Assembly: GCF_007971225.1 (NCBI RefSeq)
Contig: NZ_CP042435.1
Span: forward strand, 2,607,501 to 2,671,500
DNA length: 64,000 nucleotides
Direction of reading: 5' to 3'
Source of the DNA: Panacibacter ginsenosidivorans
GTDB lineage: Bacteria > Bacteroidota > Bacteroidia > Chitinophagales > Chitinophagaceae
Positions within the stretch are counted from its first letter, which is position 1, and every line of letters starts with the position of its first letter. The translations under genes were made by a program, and so were the position numbers. Shown one piece after another: positions 36,774 to 44,914 of the stretch. A model generated the notes under the pieces. The model was not told the DNA's origin. It was given only the letters and a program-made list of their open reading frames with translations, and did not search any database.

Positions 36774-37259
36774 ATGGATGTAGTGCTGGATAATATTGAT
36801 TTGCAAATTCTAAACCTGATGCAATCCAATGCCCGTATCTCAAATTCTGATCTCGCAAAGGAAATTAATATGGCCCCTTCCGCTGTGTTGGAAAGAGTAA
36901 AAAAGCTGGAACAGAAAAAGGTCATCAAACAATACAATGCAGCTATTGATCCTGCATCGGTACAGCAAAAATTACTTGCTTTCATTTTTATAAAATCTAA
37001 AGAAGGATTTACCTGCTGCAGCGATATAGCACAGCAGCTGGCCAATATTCCCGAAGTGCAGGAAGTGCACCATATAGCAGGCGAAGATTGTTTTTTAATC
37101 AAAATAAGAACAGCAGATTCCGCTTCATTAATGGCGCTAATGCGTAATTCATTGCAAAAGATTCCAAATATCTTATCTACAAAAACTACTATTGTTTTAG
37201 AGACAGTGAAAGAGCAACAACAACTGGTAATCCCTAAACCTGTAAAGGCTATTGTTTAA
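36774..37259 (+). CDS. Lrp/AsnC-family transcriptional regulator
   Basis: A 161-residue feast/famine regulator: N-terminal HTH (DNIDLQILNLMQSNARISNSD, then MAPSAVLERVKKLEQKKVI) and a C-terminal RAM ligand-binding domain (AFIFIKSKEGF, VQEVHHIAGEDCFLIKIRT). It probably senses an amino acid. The palindrome at 36724-36744 precedes it, and its half-site recurs before the EamA gene 43 bp downstream, so it likely controls that exporter. -7 resembles TATATTTA. Confidence 0.9.
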   Translation: MDVVLDNIDLQILNLMQSNARISNSDLAKEINMAPSAVLERVKKLEQKKVIKQYNAAIDPASVQQKLLAFIFIKSKEGFTCCSDIAQQLANIPEVQEVHHIAGEDCFLIKIRTADSASLMALMRNSLQKIPNILSTKTTIVLETVKEQQQLVIPKPVKAIV

Positions 37260-37292
37260 TTGAATCAACCGAAAAAATGCTAACCGATAAAA

Positions 37293-37304
37293 TCTGAATG
37301 TTAT
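37293..37304 (+). promoter_or_regulatory. Possible Lrp half-site before the EamA gene
   Basis: The 12-base string TCTGAATGTTAT is identical to the right half of the operator region at 36738-36749. It overlaps the EamA start codon. Confidence 0.4.
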
Positions 37305-38274
37305 GAGCAGCACAACTACCAAACAGGCATCTGCATTAATGGTCATAATTGCTTTTGCAACCGTTTACCTGGTTTGGGGTTCTACTTATTTTTTTATACA
37401 AAAAGCAGTTTATGATATTCCACCATTTATCATGGGAGCTTTGCGTTTTTTAGTTGCCGGCCTGTTGTTGCTATTCTGGTGCATTTATAAAAAAGAAAAG
37501 CTATGGAACCCCCAACAAATAAAAGTAGCAGTATTAAGTGGGTTCTTATTACTGTTTATAGGCAATGGGGCAGTTATATGGGCTGAGCAAAAACTACCCA
37601 GTTCACTTGTTGCAGTGCTTGTTTCCGCAGCTCCCTTATGGTTTGTATTACTCGATAAACCAAAATGGAAAGAAAACCTTACCAGCCGCCCGATTCTTAT
37701 AGGGCTTTCAGTAGGATTTATAGGTGTAATACTTCTTTTCAGTGAAAAAGTTTCTGAAGCACTTTCATCCTCAGGGAGTGTAGAACAGGTCTTGGGCCTG
37801 TTGATATTAATTATTGGTTCTATGAGCTGGGCAGGGGGTTCACTGTATTCCAAATATAAAGGCACCGGATCTGCAATAGTAAACACTATGTGGCAAATGC
37901 TGGCTGCAAGTTTTGCATTCACAATCTTTAGCTTTGCAGGCAATGAATGGAAAGGTTTTCAATGGCAGTCAGTAAGTAACGAAGCATGGCTCTCTGTGCT
38001 TTATCTTATAACAATGGGCTCTCTTGCAGGTTACAGTGCTTATGTGTGGCTGCTACAGGTAAGGCCTGCTACACAGGTTAGCACGTATGCCTATGTAAAT
38101 CCTGTGGTTGCAGTTTTACTCGGTGTATTCTTTGCAGGTGAACACATGAGTACAATACAGATCGTGGGTTTGGCTGTAATATTAACCAGTGTATTACTAA
38201 TTAATCTTGCCAGACAAAGAAAAGAAAAACAGGTGCTTGCTGCTAAAAGATCTTTAAAGATGGAAGCAGCATAA
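37303..38274 (+). CDS. EamA/DMT-superfamily exporter (YedA-like)
   Basis: A 323-residue protein with ten membrane helices in two EamA halves (VIIAFATVYLVWGSTYFFIQ at the start and YAYVNPVVAVLLGVFFAGEH in the second). The YLVWGSTY motif is typical of the YedA/RhaT-like branch. A basic tail (RQRKEKQVLAAKRSLKM) is cytosolic. It follows an Lrp-type regulator and shares part of the operator, a setting typical of amino-acid exporters. The substrate is unknown. Confidence 0.87.
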   Translation: MSSTTTKQASALMVIIAFATVYLVWGSTYFFIQKAVYDIPPFIMGALRFLVAGLLLLFWCIYKKEKLWNPQQIKVAVLSGFLLLFIGNGAVIWAEQKLPSSLVAVLVSAAPLWFVLLDKPKWKENLTSRPILIGLSVGFIGVILLFSEKVSEALSSSGSVEQVLGLLILIIGSMSWAGGSLYSKYKGTGSAIVNTMWQMLAASFAFTIFSFAGNEWKGFQWQSVSNEAWLSVLYLITMGSLAGYSAYVWLLQVRPATQVSTYAYVNPVVAVLLGVFFAGEHMSTIQIVGLAVILTSVLLINLARQRKEKQVLAAKRSLKMEAA

Positions 38275-38307
38275 TTAAAATAAGTGGGTTTAGTGAGTGA
38301 TTTTTAT

Positions 38308-38345
38308 AAGAGGCCGTAGCATTTGCTATGGTCTCTTTATTTTGA
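38308..38345 (+). terminator. Rho-independent terminator after the EamA gene
   Basis: AAGAGGCCGTAGCA pairs with TGCTATGGTCTCTT (two mismatches) around a small loop, followed by a T-rich run. Confidence 0.7.
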
Positions 38346-38420
38346 TATTTCTACCTGTATTATTAGTAGCAAATATTCTCTGGCATAGAACTTGTCTTTC
38401 TGGCATAAATTCTAAATTCC

Positions 38421-39206
38421 ATGAAAGTATCAATTGTATGTTTTATTGCTTGTCTATTATTTGCTTCCTGCGATAAAACCAATAGCAATGAAAGCAAAGG
38501 AAATGCTTCTATGAGCATTTATCTTACGGACGACCCCTCTCTATATGATGAAGTGAACATCGACATCCAGGGAGTAGAAGTTAACGCTTCTGATAGTTCC
38601 GAAAGCGGTTGGATAGCACTGCCAATGCCACGAAGGGGTGTTTTCAACCTCTTACATTTACGCAATGGTCTTGATACATTACTCGCCTCTGGGTTATTAC
38701 CTGCCGGTAAAATTTCACAGATCAGGTTAATACTGGGCACATCAAATTCTGTAGTTATTAACGGTATTAGTTTTCCTTTGGAAACACCTTCTGCGCAGCA
38801 ATCAGGAATAAAGCTGCTTATTAATGCAGAACTTACACCCGGCATTGATTACAAAGTATGGACTGATTTTGATGCAGCAAGATCTGTTGTAACAACAGGC
38901 AATGGCAAGTATTTACTCAAACCTGTAATAAGGGTTTATACCAAAGCAGTAAGTGGTTCAATTACCGGCATTGTGCAACCCATAGAAGCAGATGCCTGGA
39001 TATATGCTTTATCAGGCATTAATGATACGCTTGCTTCTGCAAGACCCGATACACTTACCGGTAGTTTTATAATACAGGGATTGGATGCCGGTAGTTATTC
39101 ACTGGCTATTGATGGAGCAAATAGTTATAATGATACGCTGATTAATAATATACCGGTTACCAGCGGCAGTGTTACTGATGCAGGAACAATTATCTTACAC
39201 AAATAA
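38421..39206 (+). CDS. DUF4382 lipoprotein
   Basis: A 261-residue lipoprotein (Cys17 in LLFASC). Residues about 30-170 match DUF4382: ASMSIYLTDDPSLYDEVNIDIQGVEV, LRNGLDTLLASGLLPAGKISQIRLIL and FDAARSVV. The last 85 residues form a carboxypeptidase-regulatory-like beta domain (GSITGIVQPIEADAWIYA, GLDAGSYSLAI). Function unknown; expected at the periplasmic or cell surface. Confidence 0.87.
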   Translation: MKVSIVCFIACLLFASCDKTNSNESKGNASMSIYLTDDPSLYDEVNIDIQGVEVNASDSSESGWIALPMPRRGVFNLLHLRNGLDTLLASGLLPAGKISQIRLILGTSNSVVINGISFPLETPSAQQSGIKLLINAELTPGIDYKVWTDFDAARSVVTTGNGKYLLKPVIRVYTKAVSGSITGIVQPIEADAWIYALSGINDTLASARPDTLTGSFIIQGLDAGSYSLAIDGANSYNDTLINNIPVTSGSVTDAGTIILHK

Positions 39207-39318
39207 AATCTTTTCCCGGTCATACAAAAGCATGCAAATACAATTGCATGTTTTTTTCATTTTATTGTTAAGTAAATATAGAATTGTGTACCTGGCTGCA
39301 TTACTACTATTAAGCATC

Positions 39319-39389
39319 GTTGCGTCGCACGCTTGTACGCTTTGTTCATTGCTGAGCATTGATCAAAACCCTGAAGAGTGCGACGCAAC
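39319..39389 (+). repeat. Intergenic repeat, paired A arms (inverted)
   Basis: A arm GTTGCGTCGCACGCTTGTAC at 39319-39338 and a reversed A arm at 39371-39389 (GAAGAGTGCGACGCAAC, 5' part decayed), 32 bases apart. Here both arms are of the A type. Family flank CCTGGCTGCATTACTACTAT at about 39291. Confidence 0.88.
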
Positions 39390-39435
39390 AAACGATGCCA
39401 TTAAAGCTGAAGCATGGCTCAAAAAAATCTGCAAT

Positions 39436-39906
39436 CTAATTTGCATGCACCGCAGTTTCCCTTACTTTATATTTTCCGGGCGTGCTGCCAAAAGAACGCG
39501 TAAGCCTGTTCCATGAATTGATCTGGATAATGGCCAGCGTAAGATTTGCGATCTCTGCTTTAGTAAAATATTTTTCAAGTGCTGCATGAATATCATCGCT
39601 GTGCTCTTCAGCAGGCATATGTGTAAGTGTTTCTGCAAACGCAAGTGCAGCCTGTTCCGCTTCAGAATAATAAGGTGTTTCCCTCCATGCAGATACTGAG
39701 ATCAAACGCAACGGATCTTCACCTGCATGCATCGCCTCCTTGTAATGCATGTCCAAACAATATGCGCAACTATTGATCTGAGAAATCCTGAAACGCAACA
39801 ACTCTAATAGTTTGTGATCTAAACCGCTGTTGTCTATATAATGCTGCACCTGTAGCATGGCCTGTGTTAAACCCGCAGGTACATCTTTGTAAGTGATCCT
39901 TTCCAT
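39436..39906 (-). CDS. Carboxymuconolactone decarboxylase (AhpD-like) partner of ECF41
   Basis: A 156-residue CMD/AhpD-fold protein. The active-site CxxC with histidine is SCAYCLDMHYKEA, and the C-terminal NLTLAIIQINSWNRLT is typical. Such proteins reduce peroxides or act as decarboxylases; here the genomic partner is an ECF41 sigma factor gene, and ECF41 factors are known to control adjacent CMD, oxidoreductase or epimerase genes. A promoter-like motif lies at the end of the sigma gene 42 bp upstream. Confidence 0.88.
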   Translation of the reverse strand: MERITYKDVPAGLTQAMLQVQHYIDNSGLDHKLLELLRFRISQINSCAYCLDMHYKEAMHAGEDPLRLISVSAWRETPYYSEAEQAALAFAETLTHMPAEEHSDDIHAALEKYFTKAEIANLTLAIIQINSWNRLTRSFGSTPGKYKVRETAVHAN

Positions 39907-39933
39907 AGTTTTTTTGTTTTATTTGGAAAGAAT

Positions 39934-39960
39934 AACAAACAAAGGCTTTATAACGTGACA
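39934..39960 (-). promoter_or_regulatory. Candidate ECF41 target promoter
   Basis: On the minus strand TGTCACG (39960-39954) matches six of seven bases of the ECF41 -35 element TGTCACA as I recall it; 16 bases later TGTT (39937-39934) stands where CGTC is expected. It overlaps the last codons of the sigma gene and precedes the CMD gene. Confidence 0.45.
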
Positions 39961-40811
39961 GATCTTGATAGATTTTTTTCGAGTGCTTTTAGTTTATCGG
40001 GGTTACGGATAAAATATACATGATGCAATCCTTCTTTTCGCAAAGAAAATATCTGACAATTGACGAGTTTACCGTTTTCGTAATAACATAATGCGGGCTC
40101 ATGGTTAATAGTAGTTTTTTTCAACACAGTATTTTCTGCATAAAACTTTTTGAACACGCCCAGCAATAATTTAACAACAGATTTTCTTCCGGCAACCGGT
40201 TTACGAAATGCTACTGCTTTACCGCCACCATCAGAAATAACCACTATTTCATCGTGCAACATTTTTTCGAGTTGCTGCATGTCTGCGTGTTGTATTACTG
40301 CAAGATATTTGTCTACATACGCTGTATTATTTTTTGGTTTTATTCTTTCAGCATCAAATAATTTAAGTTGTTCTTTTGCGCGGCTTAATAATTTTCTTGA
40401 ATGTTCTTCCGTAATACCCAGAACGGATGCTATCTCTGCATGATCATATGCAAACGCTTCTTTTAAAATAAAGACCGCTCTTTGTTTTGCATTCAACTGC
40501 TCCAGTAAAACCAGGAGAGTGTAGGAAAGAATTTCTTTACGGTTAACCGCACTGTCTGCTTTTTCTGTGGCAATGGGTTCCGGCAGCCATTCACCGGGAT
40601 ATAGACTTTTTTCTCTTTTTTGTTTATTCTTTTTATTAATAGAAAGATTTATTACGCTGCGTACCAGGTAGGCTTTGGTATCTTCAACAGCCGTATTGCC
40701 GCGTTGCATAAAATTCAGATAAGCATCCTGCACAACATCCCTGGCATCTTCGTATGAGCCGAGAATGTTGTATGCATAAGTGGTTAGTAATCGTTCGTAT
40801 TGATGTATCAT
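39948..40811 (-). CDS. ECF41-type RNA polymerase sigma factor with SnoaL-like extension
   Basis: A 287-residue sigma factor with regions sigma2 (NILGSYEDARDVVQDAYLNF, residues 16-35) and sigma4 (AEIASVLGITEEHSRKLLSRAK, about 125-146). All three ECF41 signature motifs are present: WLPEP (75-79), DGGGK (194-198) and NPDKL (270-274). ECF41 has no anti-sigma factor; the C-terminal SnoaL-like domain controls activity. The gene is 41 bp from the CMD gene, a typical pair. What is sensed is unknown. Confidence 0.93.
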   Translation of the reverse strand: MIHQYERLLTTYAYNILGSYEDARDVVQDAYLNFMQRGNTAVEDTKAYLVRSVINLSINKKNKQKREKSLYPGEWLPEPIATEKADSAVNRKEILSYTLLVLLEQLNAKQRAVFILKEAFAYDHAEIASVLGITEEHSRKLLSRAKEQLKLFDAERIKPKNNTAYVDKYLAVIQHADMQQLEKMLHDEIVVISDGGGKAVAFRKPVAGRKSVVKLLLGVFKKFYAENTVLKKTTINHEPALCYYENGKLVNCQIFSLRKEGLHHVYFIRNPDKLKALEKNLSRSVTL

Positions 40812-41057
40812 AGTTTTTATACAAGGGTATAAAGTTAGTATGCAATGATGATGATCAATTTTTTTTGTGCGTGCTTCAGATCCTATCTCCCTTTCACTGC
40901 ACTGTCAAAATGAAAGTTAACATAATCAAATATTGCCAGAATTGCATTTTAAAAACTGAAAAAAATACATAGCATCCCATTGGCACAAGACTTGAAAATA
41001 TGTTATTGGATACATTGATTTTCTTTTCACCATGTAACAACTATTTGTAACATTTTA

Positions 41058-41071
41058 AAAAGGAGGTTAAC
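41058..41071 (+). promoter_or_regulatory. Strong Shine-Dalgarno site of hsp20
   Basis: AAAGGAGGTTAAC lies right before the ATG with about six bases between GGAGGT and the start codon. Most other genes here have no such site. Confidence 0.75.
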
Positions 41072-41524
41072 ATGTCAATTGTAAAAAGAAACGGGTGGCC
41101 TTTCAGCGATATGCCGGGCCTTTTCAACGATTTTCTCAGCCGTGATCTATGGAACTGGGGATTGGAAAATAATTCCACCACCAACACCACCATTCCTGCC
41201 ATTAACGTAAAAGAAACCAACGACAATTATGAAGTAGAAGTGGCAGCACCCGGAATGGAGAAGAAAGATTTTAAGATTGAACTGAACGGCAACATGCTTA
41301 CCATTAGCAGCGAGCGGCAAAACAAATGGGAAGAAAAAGAAGGCGAACGTTATTCCAGGCGCGAATTTAGTTACCAGAGTTTTCAACGCACCTTTCAGTT
41401 ACCAAAAGATGTGGTAGACGAAGACAGGATCCAGGCAAAGTACGAGAATGGGTTACTTCATCTTACTATTCCAAAAAAAGAACATGCCAGGCAAAGGCCG
41501 CCGCGCATGATAGATATTGCTTAA
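41072..41524 (+). CDS. Hsp20 small heat-shock protein
   Basis: A 150-residue alpha-crystallin-type chaperone. The alpha-crystallin domain runs from about residue 43 to 135 (PAINVKETNDNYEVEVAAPGMEKKDFKIELNGN split over beta strands, then YENGLLHLTIPKK) and the flexible tail ends PRMIDIA. It has an AAAAAGGAGGTTAAC leader, a rare strong Shine-Dalgarno sequence for this phylum. Such proteins hold unfolding proteins under heat stress. A good terminator follows. Confidence 0.94.
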   Translation: MSIVKRNGWPFSDMPGLFNDFLSRDLWNWGLENNSTTNTTIPAINVKETNDNYEVEVAAPGMEKKDFKIELNGNMLTISSERQNKWEEKEGERYSRREFSYQSFQRTFQLPKDVVDEDRIQAKYENGLLHLTIPKKEHARQRPPRMIDIA

Positions 41525-41534
41525 GTTAAAAAAC

Positions 41535-41566
41535 AAAAAGGTGGATAGCACAATCCACCTTTTTTA
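41535..41566 (+). terminator. Rho-independent terminator after hsp20
   Basis: Perfect AAAAAGGTGGAT/ATCCACCTTTTT stem with a six-base loop and a T run. Confidence 0.9.
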
Positions 41567-41576
41567 TTTTTTATGA

Positions 41577-41807
41577 TTAGTCATTCTTAAACATCCACCA
41601 GTTACGGTCAAACAATTCGTCCGCCTCAACAGTAATTCCGCTATCCGCATCATAATTATCCTTTGGTTGCAAAGTAATACTATCACCTTTTTTATCTGAA
41701 ACCCTGAAAATGGTAATATTCTCTGCTGACTGTGGATTTTTTTCTGCCAGCAAAGTTCCTGTATGCACAGTATCTATCTCTGATAATGTTGTTATTACTT
41801 CCCACAT
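41577..41807 (-). CDS. Small hypothetical protein
   Basis: A 76-residue acidic protein (MWEVITTLSEIDTVHTGTLL... ending DRNWWMFKND) without signal peptide, cysteines or known motif. The frame is of a plausible length with balanced composition and has its own 148-bp spacing on the upstream side, so I keep it, but no family is recognised. It converges with hsp20; the shared hairpin at 41535-41566 could serve both. Confidence 0.55.
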   Translation of the reverse strand: MWEVITTLSEIDTVHTGTLLAEKNPQSAENITIFRVSDKKGDSITLQPKDNYDADSGITVEADELFDRNWWMFKND

Positions 41808-41907
41808 AGTAAATCATTTAAATCGAATTATATAATACGGTAAATAAAACAAAGGTTATGCCGCGTTAAGTTGGGGTATTAACAGAGATATCAGGCTGAA
41901 TAAAAAC

Positions 41908-41936
41908 AAAAGATCCCTCACAGGAAGGATCTTTTT
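41908..41936. terminator. Bidirectional terminator after the Rieske lipoprotein gene
   Basis: AAAAGATCC pairs with GGATCTTTT (loop of ten), with A/T runs on both sides, 20 bp beyond the minus-strand stop at 41956. Confidence 0.82.
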
Positions 41937-41955
41937 AACGTGGGGTTTCAACAAA

Positions 41956-42366
41956 TCAAACATGTATATGCAGGGAACTGCCATTCACATCAACGGTATA
42001 TTCCTGCAAGGGGTTATTGGCCGGTCCGTTTATTACTTTCCCGCTATCATTAAATACAGAACCATGCGCAGGGCAGTAAAAATGATCAGCTGTGCCATCG
42101 TATGTAACGGTTACGCCTTCATGTGTACACGACTGTGATACAGCTATAAATTTTCCCGCTAATGTTTGTGCTACAATTACACCATTGGTATAAATATAAC
42201 CACCCGGGCTGCCGAGTGCCGCGCTGCTGCCCGCATTAAGATCAACTGTAAAATCTTTTGAAGCTGCAGGTGTAGCAGAGCTTTTACTACAGCCGCCCAG
42301 GCAACTGATCATTAATAAACCTGCTGCGCTAAAGCCCATTTCCGATAAAAATTGTTTTCTGTCCAT
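41956..42366 (-). CDS. Rieske [2Fe-2S] lipoprotein
   Basis: A 136-residue exported Rieske protein. The Tat-like start (MDRKQFLSEMGFSAAGLL) leads to a lipobox at Cys26 (LGGC). The cluster ligands are C80-T-H82 and C98-P-A-H101, and GSVF follows as usual. This is a low-molecular-weight Rieske electron carrier, not a bc1 subunit, as no cytochrome b gene is nearby. The oxidoreductase partner is not known. Confidence 0.9.
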   Translation of the reverse strand: MDRKQFLSEMGFSAAGLLMISCLGGCSKSSATPAASKDFTVDLNAGSSAALGSPGGYIYTNGVIVAQTLAGKFIAVSQSCTHEGVTVTYDGTADHFYCPAHGSVFNDSGKVINGPANNPLQEYTVDVNGSSLHIHV

Positions 42367-42584
42367 ATGTTGTTTTAATGATTAAAAGACCGGAAAGTAT
42401 TTTATCAGCAGGGCTACAACCAACCAGTTAATAAATTGCCTGTAAATTATTTTTGTTGCAGTAATGCAGCATGTTAAAAAGACTGAACAGGAAAATTTTA
42501 CAGATGAATACGTGTAATAAGAAGTTTAAAGTTTATAGGGCATAAAAATGCAAACATCCATATTCTGCCGCATTATGCATTGCA

Positions 42585-42604
42585 GTATAAGTGTGCGACG
42601 CAAC
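42585..42604 (-). repeat. Intergenic repeat, A arm (reverse)
   Basis: GTATAAGTGTGCGACGCAAC, two changes from consensus, followed by AAAAGCCGGGTACAAAA as the family flank. Confidence 0.88.
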
Positions 42605-42703
42605 AATAGTTGCCATAACTACAAAAGCCGGGTACAAAAAATTGTTACTTTTAAAAGAAAGGATTTTTTTGACAGCGGGCTATAGTGCTGGTATAAAGCT
42701 TCC

Positions 42704-42723
42704 GTTGCGTCGCACACTTCTGC
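42704..42723 (+). repeat. Intergenic repeat, A arm
   Basis: GTTGCGTCGCACACTTCTGC, with the flank GCGGGCTATAGTGCTGGTAT upstream. Confidence 0.88.
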
Positions 42724-42942
42724 GTTTATAGCTATACGCGGCTTTTTACTATCAAGTGCGTACCTTTATTAAACCATTTATGATGGTTAAGAGTGGCGGG
42801 AATACTATTATAACCCTGTGCTGTATTAATACCATAATGAGGAATATTTTTCGCTGCCATATGAAGCTGCATCCCTGTTTTAGACTGCATTAATTATGGC
42901 AGGATTTTTAGTTTGTATCTGTTAACCATTAAAATTTATATT

Positions 42943-43206
42943 ATGCGTTTAACAACATTCATAAAAGGTGTTTCAATCGGGTTTATACTTGGTGTTTTAT
43001 TTGCACCTGATAAAGGATCCGCAACAAGAAGAAAAATTTCCGGTGTGGCCTCAGATATTAAAGATGACATGACCGATACTTTAAATGATATCAGCGATAT
43101 GGTATCGGAAAAGATAACTGCCATAAAGAATATGGTGAGCGATATGACCAATGAGGCAGAAGACGAATACAACGATCTAAGCATTGGCAGCGACGACAGG
43201 GTTTAA
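42943..43206 (+). CDS. YtxH-like small membrane-anchored protein
   Basis: An 87-residue protein. The start at 42943 gives a hydrophobic N-terminus (FIKGVSIGFILGVLFAPDKGS), the usual YtxH helix ended by APDKG, and then a charged helical tail of repeating Asp/Met/Ile residues (DIKDDMTDTLNDISDMVSEK). Relatives in Firmicutes are general-stress proteins, and Bacteroidota members are common but uncharacterised. An upstream Met at 42913 has no support. Confidence 0.82.
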   Translation: MRLTTFIKGVSIGFILGVLFAPDKGSATRRKISGVASDIKDDMTDTLNDISDMVSEKITAIKNMVSDMTNEAEDEYNDLSIGSDDRV

Positions 43207-43336
43207 TAAAACCGCCAACTTTTATGAAACAATAAAAACAGCTTTGCATAAGGCCGTTTTATAGTTGCATGCAGATGACTAAATCAATTTCCAAAAAGAT
43301 GACTGCACTTATCCATAGTGCTCTCTGTAGTTGTAT

Positions 43337-44296
43337 TTACCTGGTAAGTGATCCTGCTGTAAATCCTTTGCCCGTTTGAAATGTTGCACCTACAGACCCA
43401 ACAATACATTCGCCCCTTTTTAGTCCGGCCCATGTTCTTATTTGATACACAGGTTCTATTCCCGTACAATGTGCACCCATAAAATATCTTATACCGTTTT
43501 CTTTTAATTTTTGCGCGGTCCATTGTATTTTATCATCACTGGTATTTAAAAGATGCAGTCCGCCAATTACGGTATAGATCTTTTCATGCTTTAAGTTGTT
43601 ATTTACATGCGTAAGATTGTTAACGATACCCGAATGGCCACAGCCTGTTACTAGAACCAGCCCATCCGTTGTGCGTATTACCAACGCCATATCTTCCGGT
43701 ACATTATCCGCTATCACCCTACCGGTCGCATCTTTCATTTTACCTGTAGTATCATAATTTTTTTCGGGGTGCACTCTCGGCACAATCCCTGTTAAGTAAA
43801 TGCCCGGTGCTATTTCCTCAAAGTTTTTATGCAGCACTATTCTTCCCCCGGTAGCTATATACAGCAATGAATCTTTTTTGCGGTCATTGTCATCTCTGCC
43901 ATCATCATTGATCCTTGTATCAAAAAAACCAGGCGCCACATGCGTAACACCCAGTGCATTTTTATTTACTGCGGCGAGTGCATTGCGTAAAGGAAGCCAC
44001 CCGGCAGTATGATCGGTATGGTCATGACTTAGTATCAAAGTATTTACATCAGAAAGATCAATATTAAGCGCTTTACTGTTTTGCAATACCGTGTTTTCAT
44101 GCGAACCTGCATCAAACAATATTTTTGTGGAATCTGCTTCTATAAGTGCAGAAAATCCCCACTCTCCCCATCCCCTCTGTGCAAGCATGGTACTGAGTAT
44201 GGTGATCTTTAGATGCTTTATAACATGAAGATTGTCCTGTGCATGGCTTGTTACTCCTCCTGCCAGTACAAACAAAACGAAAAGTGTTTTACGCAT
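43337..44296 (-). CDS. Secreted metallo-beta-lactamase-fold hydrolase
   Basis: A 319-residue MBL-superfamily protein with a signal peptide (LFVLAGGVTSHAQ). The zinc motif reads SHDHTDHTAGW, further ligands follow in TGCGHSGIV and GAHCTG, and the core strand is TKILFDAGSHENTV. This layout resembles the dihydropterin/methylaminobenzene synthase-like group (TflA/MptA type) more than true beta-lactamases. The substrate is unknown. It stands alone, convergent with the YtxH gene. Confidence 0.82.
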   Translation of the reverse strand: MRKTLFVLFVLAGGVTSHAQDNLHVIKHLKITILSTMLAQRGWGEWGFSALIEADSTKILFDAGSHENTVLQNSKALNIDLSDVNTLILSHDHTDHTAGWLPLRNALAAVNKNALGVTHVAPGFFDTRINDDGRDDNDRKKDSLLYIATGGRIVLHKNFEEIAPGIYLTGIVPRVHPEKNYDTTGKMKDATGRVIADNVPEDMALVIRTTDGLVLVTGCGHSGIVNNLTHVNNNLKHEKIYTVIGGLHLLNTSDDKIQWTAQKLKENGIRYFMGAHCTGIEPVYQIRTWAGLKRGECIVGSVGATFQTGKGFTAGSLTR

Positions 44297-44570
44297 AAAG
44301 TATGTTGAGATGAAAATTTAAAATACAATTTTATTCTTAAGCAACCGGTTTGCGCAACAAATAACCTGTGCTATATTTTACAACCGAACAGGTTTTTGCA
44401 GCATTACTCCTATAATCATCTGATTTCTTCTTATTTACTGATGAGTGTCATCCTTAACCATAATGCAGGTTATGTATCCATACATATTTATACGATAATT
44501 TTATCGTGCATCAAAATTTGCTTTTTTAAAAGGGGCATCATCAGAATAACCTTCATCAAAAATTACATAT

Positions 44571-44804
44571 ATGAAAGTCAGGGAAACAGCCAATACAGTC
44601 AGGAAACGGCAAAAGGCCAGCCGACGGGAATTGATAGCCAAAAAAATAGATCATGCATTGGGTATGTATAATGTAAGGCCCGGTAAGAATTATGAAAAAG
44701 GGTTGAAAAAAGCGAGTAAACTGCTTAGTAAGATCATTATCGTGCCTGTAACAGCTGACATTAACCATAAAAAGGTAAAACCTAAGACCGCAGCAATAAA
44801 ATGA
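44571..44804 (+). CDS. Small basic hypothetical protein
   Basis: A 77-residue, strongly basic protein (many Lys and Arg, e.g. RKRQKASRRELIAKK) with no signal peptide and no known family. The charge suggests nucleic-acid binding, but there is no recognisable fold. I keep it because the frame is clean and it has an ATG; alternatives are a random frame in an otherwise gene-poor gap. Confidence 0.45.
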   Translation: MKVRETANTVRKRQKASRRELIAKKIDHALGMYNVRPGKNYEKGLKKASKLLSKIIIVPVTADINHKKVKPKTAAIK

Positions 44805-44851
44805 TAAGAAAATTGTTAGCGCATTAACTTACCTTATAACAGGCGGGTTTC

Positions 44852-44872
44852 CCTGCATCGTATACTTGTATA
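44852..44872 (+). repeat. Intergenic repeat, decayed A arm
   Basis: CCTGCATCGTATACTTGTA keeps the pattern of the A arm at only about two thirds of positions. Weak, given as a remnant. Confidence 0.4.
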
Positions 44873-44914
44873 ATTTGTACACTGCCGTGTTGTGACTACA
44901 CTTTAGATAACCAA

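Larger units (their letters stand above)
42367..42942. other. 576-bp intergenic region with two inverted A arms
   Basis: It holds a reversed A arm (42585-42604) and a forward A arm (42704-42723), 99 bp apart, with CGGGTACAAAA and GCGGGCTATAGTGCTGG flanks between. No credible coding frame is seen. Confidence 0.7.

Noticed and set aside
39292-39436. Coding frame over the 39319-39389 repeat pair
   Set aside because: The open frame is explained by the repeat pair and has no similarity to known proteins.
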